Source: Elusimicrobiota bacterium (GTDB taxonomy: Bacteria; Elusimicrobiota; Elusimicrobia; UBA1565; UBA9628). Taken from it: 36,986 nt of DNA. The translations under genes were made by a program, and so were the position numbers. A model generated the notes under the pieces. The model did not search any database. It was not told the DNA's origin and worked only from the letters and a program-made list of their open reading frames with translations. The stretch spans positions 1-36,986 of the forward strand of contig DAIDHI010000024.1 of assembly GCA_027452025.1 (NCBI GenBank). The letters run 5' to 3'. The number at the start of each line of letters is the position of its first letter. Position 1 is the stretch's first letter. Shown here in pieces: positions 31,450 through 36,986 of the stretch.

Positions 31450-33075
31450 ATGAGCGGCACAACCACGCCCTCGCGCCGGGCCGCGCTCGCGCTGGCAGGC
31501 CTTTCGGCGGTACTCGTCGTCCTCGTCCTCGGCGAGTGGGCTGCGCGCCGCTGGGCTGCGCCGCCCATCCCGTTATTTCGCGACGAGCAGACCCGCCAAG
31601 CCTATTACGACGTCACCGAGCCTTTCTTCCGCGTGGAGAAACGCGCCGGGACGGCCTACTTGGTGCAGAACCCGACGCGTGTGGCCTATCAGCCCTCCCA
31701 GGTCTTCCCGCTCGAAAAGGGGCCGGGGGTCAGGAGAATTCTCGTGGTTGGGGAATCGAGCTCGATCCTGCTGGGCCGCGCCATCGACGACCTGGCCCGA
31801 CGCGCTTGGCCGAATGGCCGCTTTGAGGTCTTCGAGGCCGGCGTTCCCGGCGGAAGCCTCGAGGATGCCTGGCGCCGCTTCGACGAGTTCAAGCGATACC
31901 CGCCGGACCTGATCGTCTGCCTCTTCGGGCACAACCTGTTCTATCCGTCCATCCGCACGTCGCCGCCGTGGCTGGTGCGCGCGGCCCTTTGGACGCGCCG
32001 CAGCCGCCTGCTCTCCTTTCTCGCCGACCGGCTGCGGCCTCCGCTCTTTCCGCCGATGCCCGCGCCTGGGCCGCGTTGGCGGCTGCTGGTCCGCTTCCTG
32101 GACGCTCTGGCGTCCTATAGCCGCGGGCGCGACATCCCGGTTGTTTTCTGCACGGTGCCGGGCAACCTCCTCTTTCCGCCGCAGGACCGCGCTCCGCGAT
32201 CGCCCGCGCTGTGGCAGGCGCGCTTCCTTTACTGGAGCGGCCGCCGGGCTGACGCCGCCGATACGCTGGCGTCCGACGCCGCGGCGCGAGGCTCCGCCGA
32301 AGAATGGTTCGAAGCCGGCGACTGGCTCTATCAACAAGGGAAACTGCGGCGCGCCCTGGGCTGCCTTCAGAAGGCCAGGGACCTGGATGCCAGCCATTAC
32401 CGGGCCTCGTCGCAGGTCAACGCCCTCATCCGCCGGGCGGCGGCAAGCGACGGGGCGTGGCTGTTGGACTTGGACCGGGCCGTCCTCGATCTGGCGCGCT
32501 CGGGCGCACCCGAATGGGCCCTCTTCGAGGACGAACAGCACGTCTCGCCGCCGGTCGCCGCGCTCGAGGCCAGGAAGTTCTGGCGGCTGCTGGGAAGCCA
32601 GGGCTGGGCGGTCCCCGGCCAGCGCCTGCCGCCGGCCGTCCCGATCCTGTCCCGGCGCCGGGACCAGCGCCCGTCCTTCCAGAACCTCCTGGAGCGGCTG
32701 CTCGGCGGGGCTATGAGCCCGGAAAGGGCCCGCGCCTTGCCGTCGGAGACCGCCGAGGAGCTGGCCGAAGCTCCCCTCGACGAGGCGGCGCTCGCGAAGG
32801 TCGTGGCTGACTCGGCGCTTTCCGGCCAGGGGAGCGCCGATGTCTATTCGGGACTGGCCGAAGGCTGCTGGCGGGCCGGTCAAATCGCGGCGGCTTGGCG
32901 CTTCAACGAGCGCGCCGCCAGGGCCTGCCCGGCCTGCTCCGGCCCGGCCGTCCAGGCGGGGCTGTTTCGGCTCTCGGCCGGGGAGCGCCGGGAAGCGGCT
33001 TCGGACATGAGGAGAGCCCTCGCGTTGTCTCCCGATGATCCGGAGGCGAGGTTTTACCTGCGCCGCCTGCGCTGA
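31450..33075 (+). CDS. Membrane-anchored SGNH-type hydrolase with TPR-like segments
   Basis: A 541-residue protein. An N-terminal membrane helix (about 13-28) precedes an SGNH-like domain: block I VVGESSS with Ser103 as likely nucleophile, block III FGHNL (N162), and block V DEQH (D361, H364). Between blocks III and V a helical TPR-like region is inserted (about 253-325, with GDWLYQQGKLRRALGCLQKA). A second TPR-like region follows at the C-terminus (about 465-541: LAEGCWRAGQIAAAWRFNER and MRRALALSPDDPEARFYL). Such proteins may act on acylated glycans or other envelope esters; the substrate is not known. A single-gene unit bounded by the hairpin at 33117. Confidence 0.78.
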   Translation: MSGTTTPSRRAALALAGLSAVLVVLVLGEWAARRWAAPPIPLFRDEQTRQAYYDVTEPFFRVEKRAGTAYLVQNPTRVAYQPSQVFPLEKGPGVRRILVVGESSSILLGRAIDDLARRAWPNGRFEVFEAGVPGGSLEDAWRRFDEFKRYPPDLIVCLFGHNLFYPSIRTSPPWLVRAALWTRRSRLLSFLADRLRPPLFPPMPAPGPRWRLLVRFLDALASYSRGRDIPVVFCTVPGNLLFPPQDRAPRSPALWQARFLYWSGRRADAADTLASDAAARGSAEEWFEAGDWLYQQGKLRRALGCLQKARDLDASHYRASSQVNALIRRAAASDGAWLLDLDRAVLDLARSGAPEWALFEDEQHVSPPVAALEARKFWRLLGSQGWAVPGQRLPPAVPILSRRRDQRPSFQNLLERLLGGAMSPERARALPSETAEELAEAPLDEAALAKVVADSALSGQGSADVYSGLAEGCWRAGQIAAAWRFNERAARACPACSGPAVQAGLFRLSAGERREAASDMRRALALSPDDPEARFYLRRLR

Positions 33076-33116
33076 TCTGCCGGCGCGGGCTCCTCGGAGG
33101 CCTAGTCCGTAGACAA

Positions 33117-33158
33117 AAGAAAGCCGCGAAGCCCCCCAGGGCGCGTCGCGGCTTTCTT
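33117..33158. terminator. Intrinsic terminator downstream of the SGNH gene and of tRNA-Ala
   Basis: A perfect 13-bp stem (33117-33129 with 33146-33158; AAGAAAGCCGCGA and complement) with a 16-nt C/G-rich loop. The T-rich flank is stronger on the minus strand (TTTCTTTTGT), which fits termination of the tRNA transcript, but it also closes the plus-strand gene ending at 33075. Confidence 0.85.
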
Positions 33159-33192
33159 CGCCGAGGATTTGCTCCTAGGCGCTGCTTGAAAC

Positions 33193-33268
33193 TGGTGGAC
33201 GTGCGGGGGATCGAACCCCGGACCTCTTCCTTGCGAAGGAAGCGCTCTCCCAGCTGAGCTACACGCCC
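33193..33268 (-). tRNA. tRNA-Ala (anticodon CGC), CCA encoded
   Basis: 76 nt including an encoded CCA (33193-33195 on the complement). The acceptor stem GGGCGTG/CACGTCC contains the G3-U70 wobble that specifies alanine, and the discriminator is A. The anticodon loop TTCGCAA gives CGC (reads GCG), inside a 5-bp stem CTTCC/GGAAG. The T arm CGGGGTTCGATCCCCG and the D arm with AGCTGGGA are regular. Confidence 0.96.
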
Positions 33269-33286
33269 AAATGGTCCAACTCGCCG

Positions 33287-33315
33287 ATTCTACAAAAATT
33301 GAGGCGCCGTTGGCA
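33287..33315 (-). promoter_or_regulatory. Possible promoter of tRNA-Ala
   Basis: On the minus strand TAGAAT (33292 to 33287) lies 18 nt upstream of the mature tRNA 5' end. A weak -35 (TGCCAA, 33315 to 33310) is 17 nt further upstream. The tRNA could alternatively be cotranscribed with mltG. Confidence 0.4.
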
Positions 33316-33316
33316 C

Positions 33317-34288
33317 CTACTCGCGCGCGCCTTGCCGCCGCAGCCGCGCCTTGGCCGCCCGCAGCTCCCGCTTGTAGTGGTTCTTCGCGTTGATCTGCTC
33401 GCGCTCCGTCATCGAAAACGTGTGGCCGCCCGTCATGTTGGCCACGAAGTAAAGCGCCTGGGTGTCGGCGGGATGCAGGACGGCTTCAAACGATGCCAGC
33501 CCCGGGCTGCAGATGGGCCCGGGCGGCAGGCCGTAATGAAGGTAAGTGTTGTAGGCCGACGGCGTGCGCAGGTCGGCGCGGGTCAAGCCCTTTTTCCAGT
33601 AGCCGAGGGCGTATTGCACGGTCGGATCGGCCTGGAGGGGCATGCGCAAGCGCAGTCGGTTGAGGTAGACGGCGGCGATCATCGGCCGCTCCTGTTTGAG
33701 GACGGCCTCGCGCTCGACGATCGAGGCCAGCGTCAGGATCTGGTGCAGCGTCAGCCTGGGCCGCGGCTGTGCGGCCGCGTAGACCGGCTCGACCTTCTTC
33801 TTGAACTCCTGGATCATGCGCTCGGCGGCCGCGGGCGCGGGGGTATCCGGGTCGAAGAAGTAAGTCGTCGGAAAGAGATAGCCTTCGGCGCCGCTGGTGG
33901 AAACGTAGAGCTCGAAATCGGAAGCCTTGCAGACGCCGTCGGCTTCCAGGCGCCGTGCGATCTGCCCCGCTGAGAAGCCCTCGGGAATGACGACGCGGGC
34001 CTCCTCGTTGGAGCCGGCCTCGAGCTGGCGCAGAAGCGAGGGCAGCCATTGGCCGCATCTGAGGCTGTAGAGGCCGGGCTTGAGGCGGCGATCCGCTCCC
34101 ATGGCCTTGGCGGCGGCCCGAAACAGCAGCCGGGAGCGGATGACGCCGCGCTCGGCCAGAAGCGAGGCCGTCTGCTTGGCGCTCAGGCCCGGGGGGATGT
34201 CCACGGAGACGCGCGGCCCGGGGATCGCCAGCCACGCCAAGAGGGCCCCCAAGACGAGAGCAACCGCCCCGGAGGGAACCCGCCTCAC
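33317..34288 (-). CDS. mltG: Endolytic murein transglycosylase MltG (YceG)
   Basis: A 323-residue protein: N-terminal membrane anchor (about 7-23), a LysM-like region (about 26-100: VSVDIPPGLSAKQTASLL), and a YceG catalytic domain. The catalytic glutamate is in LASIVERE (E192), matching E. coli E218. The later motifs QADPTVQYALG, SAYNTYLHYGLPPGPICSPG and the ending FSMTEREQINAKN... are family hallmarks. It cleaves nascent glycan strands and is thought to set strand length. The GTG start overlaps the stop of the response regulator gene (GTGA), so both are on one message. Confidence 0.94.
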   Translation of the reverse strand: MRRVPSGAVALVLGALLAWLAIPGPRVSVDIPPGLSAKQTASLLAERGVIRSRLLFRAAAKAMGADRRLKPGLYSLRCGQWLPSLLRQLEAGSNEEARVVIPEGFSAGQIARRLEADGVCKASDFELYVSTSGAEGYLFPTTYFFDPDTPAPAAAERMIQEFKKKVEPVYAAAQPRPRLTLHQILTLASIVEREAVLKQERPMIAAVYLNRLRLRMPLQADPTVQYALGYWKKGLTRADLRTPSAYNTYLHYGLPPGPICSPGLASFEAVLHPADTQALYFVANMTGGHTFSMTEREQINAKNHYKRELRAAKARLRRQGARE

Positions 34289-34674
34289 CGGCCCGAAGCG
34301 GCCTGCGCCCGGCGCAAGGCGGCGCGGACCCGCGCCACCAGTTCGTCCGGACGAAAGGGCTTGACGAGAAAGTCATCGACGCCGAAGTGCAGCGCCTCGA
34401 GCTCCTCGTCGGGGGTCCGGCGCACCGTCAGCATGAGGATCGGCACGGCCCGGAAGCGCTCGTCGCCGCGCACGACCCGGCAGAGGGCCTCGCCGTCCAT
34501 CTTCGGCATGTTCCAGTCGACGAGCAGGACGTCCGGACGGAACGAGGCGAGAGCCTCGACGCCCTCCTGGCCGTCGACGCAGGTCTTGACCTCGAAGCCG
34601 CCCGCCATCAGGACGTCGCGGATGATGAGACGGTAGTCCTCCTCATCGTCGACCACCAGGATGCGCGCAGCCAT
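34285..34674 (-). CDS. Single-domain response regulator (REC only)
   Basis: A 129-residue receiver domain with all key residues: acidic pocket DDEED (9-13), phospho-acceptor D53 (LLVDWNMPKMDG), T83 and K105 (LVKPFRP). There is no output domain, so it works by protein-protein contact like CheY, Spo0F or DivK. No histidine kinase is nearby. It is upstream of and overlaps mltG by 4 nt, and is divergent from a coiled-coil operon. Confidence 0.93.
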   Translation of the reverse strand: MAARILVVDDEEDYRLIIRDVLMAGGFEVKTCVDGQEGVEALASFRPDVLLVDWNMPKMDGEALCRVVRGDERFRAVPILMLTVRRTPDEELEALHFGVDDFLVKPFRPDELVARVRAALRRAQAASGR

Positions 34675-34720
34675 CGCCCTATATTACATAAAAGGGGCGC
34701 CGTCGGGACGCCGCCAGGAC

Positions 34721-34749
34721 TTGAAAAATCAATAGGCCCCTGTTATACA
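34721..34749 (+). promoter_or_regulatory. Promoter of the coiled-coil operon (extended -10)
   Basis: TTGAAA (34721-34726), 17-nt spacer, TATACA (34744-34749) preceded by TG at 34741-34742 (extended -10 TGnTATACA). Unlike many promoters in this window, it leaves a leader of about 40 nt with a purine-rich ribosome-binding site (GAGGAAAG, near 34781-34790). Confidence 0.7.
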
Positions 34750-34795
34750 AGCGAGGAAGCGCGAGGCGAGCTCAAAAAAATCGAGGAAAGACATC

Positions 34796-36094
34796 ATGGA
34801 TTCCGCTAGGCAAAAGCCCGAGGACCGATTAGCCGACATCGAGGCCATCAACAATCTCGACCTGGCGCGCATGTCGCTGCGCTGGGCCCTGGAGCGCATC
34901 CGCGCGCTGGAAAGGAGCCAGGACGAGCTGGCCCGGGCCCTGGCCCAGCGAGACCAGGTCGTGGAAGCGCTGCAAGAGGAGCGCGGCGCGCTCAAGAGGC
35001 AGACGGCCCTGCGCGGCGACGAGACGCGCAAGCGCGAGGAATACTACGAGCGCATGCGGGAGTTCATCACCATCCGCCTGACCGGCAAGCCCGACGCCGC
35101 GGCCCTGGCTTCGCGCGAGCTCGAGCTGGCCCGCCTCCAGGAGGAGCTCCACGCCCGCGCCGTGGCCCTGGAGAAGGAATTCGCGGCCAAGAACGAAGCG
35201 GCGCGCCTGGAGCTCGAGGCCCACAAATCGGCTCTCGCCCAGGAGGCGCGGCGGCAGGCCGAACGCGCGCGGCAGGAGCAGGCCCTGATCCAGGCCCGCC
35301 AGGACGAGGCGGCGGCCGCCCGGGAGGCGGAATTCGAGGCCTGTCGCGAAGAGGCCCAGCGGCAGGCGCATCAGCGCGCCGGCGAACGCGTCCGCGAGGC
35401 CGAGGAGGAAGCCGCGCGCCTGCGCGCCGCTTACGAGGGCGATTGGAAAAAGGAGAAGGACGATCTGCTGGCCCACCTGGCCGAGCGCCAGCGCAAGATC
35501 GAGGAGCAGCGCGGGGAGCTCACGACGCTGCGGCGCGAGCTCGACGAGACGCGCGACGCGCTCCTGCAGCGCTCGCGGGACGTCGAGACGGCGACGAGAG
35601 GCTTCGAGCAGGACCGCCAGGCGCTGGCGCGCGCGACGCAGGCGCGAGGCCAGGAAGCCGAGCTTTGGCGCGACAAGTACCGCGAGGCTGAGGAGACCGC
35701 CGCCCAGGCGTCCCGCAAGGCCATCGAGGCTGAGCAGGCGCTCCAGGAGCTCCATCGAACCCTGGCCGCCGAGGCCAAGCGCCGGGAATTGGCCGAGGAG
35801 CGAGCCGACGCGCTCGAGGCCAATTTCAAGCGGCGCAAGGACGACCTCGACGCCATCGAGTTGTCTCTGGTGGCCCGCCTCAAGGATTTGGAAGAGGACG
35901 CGCAGCGGCGCGACGAGGCCTGGACCAAGCGCGAAGAGGCGCTTCGCCGCCGGGAGCAGGAGCGGCGCCGCGGGCAGGAGGAGTGGCAGCGCATGATTTT
36001 GGAGAAGTCGCAGCAGATCGAGAGCTTGAAGCGGGAGCTCGCCGAGACGATCAGGACCTATGCCAGAGGCCAAGGGAGAGAGCATGTCGAATGA
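34796..36094 (+). CDS. Long coiled-coil protein, unknown function
   Basis: A 432-residue, highly charged (Glu/Arg/Ala/Gln) protein. An N-terminal ~90-residue part (IEAINNLDLARMSLRWALER through EYYERMREFITIRL) looks like a small helical head. The rest, from about residue 105 to the end, is almost continuous heptad-repeat coiled coil with few helix breakers. No membrane segment, signal peptide or enzymatic motif. It is the first gene of an operon; the second coiled-coil gene starts within its 3' end. Similarity to SMC or myosin-like proteins would be compositional. A cytoskeletal or scaffold role is inference. Confidence 0.78.
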   Translation: MDSARQKPEDRLADIEAINNLDLARMSLRWALERIRALERSQDELARALAQRDQVVEALQEERGALKRQTALRGDETRKREEYYERMREFITIRLTGKPDAAALASRELELARLQEELHARAVALEKEFAAKNEAARLELEAHKSALAQEARRQAERARQEQALIQARQDEAAAAREAEFEACREEAQRQAHQRAGERVREAEEEAARLRAAYEGDWKKEKDDLLAHLAERQRKIEEQRGELTTLRRELDETRDALLQRSRDVETATRGFEQDRQALARATQARGQEAELWRDKYREAEETAAQASRKAIEAEQALQELHRTLAAEAKRRELAEERADALEANFKRRKDDLDAIELSLVARLKDLEEDAQRRDEAWTKREEALRRREQERRRGQEEWQRMILEKSQQIESLKRELAETIRTYARGQGREHVE

Positions 36095-36866
36095 AAAGCA
36101 GGCTGAGAAGCTGAGCGAGATGTGGCAGCGGCTGGAGACCGTCTGCCAAAGGTTGTGGAACGATGATTCCCCGGCCGCCGTAAGCCTGCAGGCCGTCATC
36201 GAGGAGTTCCGAGGGCACGTCGCGCGCGTCGAGCAGGAGGTCGTCGCGAGCCGCAAGGCGATCGCCGAGCAGCGCGCCGCCGCCGCCCGGGAGCTGGAGG
36301 ACCAGTATTCCGACAAGCTCCGGGCCCTCGAGGCGCAGAGCGCGCGCCAGGCGGCCCGTATCTCCAACCTGGAGCAGAACCTGGCGGGCCGGGAAAAGGA
36401 GCTCGACTCGGCGCTGCGCGACCTGGCCCAAAAGGAAGCCGAAAACGTCAAGTTCCACGACGAGTATCTCAAGGCCGCCTCCCGCTACGACGAGATGCAG
36501 GCCAAAAAAATGGAGGCGTTCTACCAGGACCTGCAGAAGAAAGGCGCCGAGCTCGAGACGCTCTGGGAGGGCCGCCAGAAAGTGCTGGAGAACGAGTATC
36601 GTCAGAGAGAAGCCCAGCTGCGGCAGTTCCAAGACCGGCTCGTGCAGGAGCAGGCCGCCTGGGAGCGGCAGAAGCTCTCGGAGCACGAGGCGCTGAGCAA
36701 GCGCGACGAGGAGCTCAAGAAGAGCTCCCAGGACCTTTCCCACGACTACACCCGCAAGCAGGCCGAGCTTCAGAAGATCAAGGAAGGCATGCAGCGCGAA
36801 ATCGCTGAAGTGGTCCGGCAGTATCAAGCCAAGCTGCGCGCCGGAAGCGGCGCCCCGCCCGCATGA
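36084..36866 (+). CDS. Second coiled-coil protein, unknown function
   Basis: A 260-residue protein from the ATG at 36084, chosen over an ATG at 36060 because GGGAGAG lies at good distance and the overlap with the previous gene is then only 11 nt. The N-terminal ~50 residues (KLSEMWQRLETVCQRLWNDD) form a short helical head. The remainder is coiled coil (about 50-245) with heptads such as ARISNLEQNLAGREKELDSA. No signal peptide or membrane helix. Likely partner of the preceding protein given ATGA-type coupling. Overlaps the next gene by four bases. Confidence 0.75.
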   Translation: MSNEKQAEKLSEMWQRLETVCQRLWNDDSPAAVSLQAVIEEFRGHVARVEQEVVASRKAIAEQRAAAARELEDQYSDKLRALEAQSARQAARISNLEQNLAGREKELDSALRDLAQKEAENVKFHDEYLKAASRYDEMQAKKMEAFYQDLQKKGAELETLWEGRQKVLENEYRQREAQLRQFQDRLVQEQAAWERQKLSEHEALSKRDEELKKSSQDLSHDYTRKQAELQKIKEGMQREIAEVVRQYQAKLRAGSGAPPA

Positions 36867-36986
36867 GCGAGGGGGCCGGGGCGGAGTCCCTCGAGAGACA
36901 TCTCGACCGGCTGCTGCGCGACTACAGCGCCAGGCTCGACGCCCTCGAGTTGGACCTGCCGGCGCCGCACGGAGCCCGCGCGCAGG
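36863..36986 (+). CDS. Third gene of the coiled-coil operon, cut by the window end
   Basis: The ATG overlaps the previous stop (ATGA). Forty-one codons are visible, encoding MSEGAGAESLERHLDRLLRD and onward: acidic then amphipathic helical sequence, again with coiled-coil-like spacing. Too short for identification. Confidence 0.6.
   Translation, partial: MSEGAGAESLERHLDRLLRDYSARLDALELDLPAPHGARAQ

Noticed and set aside
34829..36472. 547-codon minus-strand frame rich in Leu and Arg opposite the coiled-coil genes
   Set aside because: The leucine richness is the antisense reading of Glu/Gln/Lys codons in heptads; the plus-strand genes have promoter, ribosome-binding sites and coupling.
1..36986. 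CRISPR arrays, rRNA, insertion sequences, replication origin
   Set aside because: No regularly spaced repeats with spacers, no rRNA-like sequence, no transposase or integrase product, and no cluster of DnaA boxes was seen, although the jag-mnmE-mnmG region is often near the origin.

Overview
The window is a GC-rich (roughly two thirds G+C), gene-dense bacterial chromosome segment. It carries meso-diaminopimelate-type peptidoglycan genes, a type V autotransporter with a C-terminal beta-barrel and an RpoE/RseA/RseB-like envelope-stress operon, so the organism is diderm (Gram-negative type). Gene content and order would fit Elusimicrobiota or another uncultivated diderm phylum, but that placement is an inference from gene content. 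No rRNA, transposase or CRISPR array is visible; there is one tRNA gene.

Layout. (1) Positions 1-7174, plus strand: the end of a jag/khpB-like gene, then a tightly overlapping operon of mnmE, a small EF-Tu-domain-2-like beta-barrel gene, an MFS transporter, a membrane protein, mnmG, rsmG and another membrane protein. This is the classical yidC-jag-mnmE-mnmG-rsmG neighbourhood with three inserted genes. (2) 7242-8384: membrane-anchored gluzincin peptidase; 8397-11081, minus strand: large autotransporter. (3) 11221-23337, plus strand: a dcw (division and cell wall) cluster with a textbook promoter and five MraZ-box-like repeats at 10-bp spacing, then mraZ, rsmH, a 60-codon unknown gene, a pair of hairpins sharing the same 8-nt loop, ftsL, ftsI, murE, murF, mraY, murD, ftsW, murG and surE. 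murC, murB, ddl, ftsQ, ftsA and ftsZ do not follow. (4) 23323-28253, plus strand: a perfect 25-bp inverted repeat supplying the promoter of a Crp/Fnr-type regulator, then aspS (probably non-discriminating AspRS), a secreted ankyrin protein, a PAC2-domain protein and a coiled-coil lipoprotein. (5) 28267-30902: minus-strand ECF sigma / anti-sigma / RseB-like operon, with a divergent plus-strand unit for a small secreted protein. Both face outward from near-identical ECF-type promoter sequences. (6) 30915-33075: a minus-strand membrane protein and a plus-strand SGNH-hydrolase/TPR protein. (7) 33193-34674, minus strand: tRNA-Ala(CGC), mltG and a single-domain response regulator, divergent from (8) a plus-strand operon of two long coiled-coil proteins and a third gene cut by the window end.

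Two themes recur. Envelope biogenesis links peptidoglycan precursor synthesis, septal synthesis (FtsW/FtsI/FtsL), MltG, the autotransporter and the sigma-E-like stress circuit. Second, several single genes have a -10-like hexamer ending only about 6-10 nt before the start codon, which suggests leaderless transcripts, whereas the operons rely on overlapping stop/start codons. The least explained parts are the twin identical-loop hairpins in the dcw cluster, the 25-bp inverted repeat that doubles as a promoter, the frameshifted target of the ECF sigma factor, and the coiled-coil operon opposite a response regulator.
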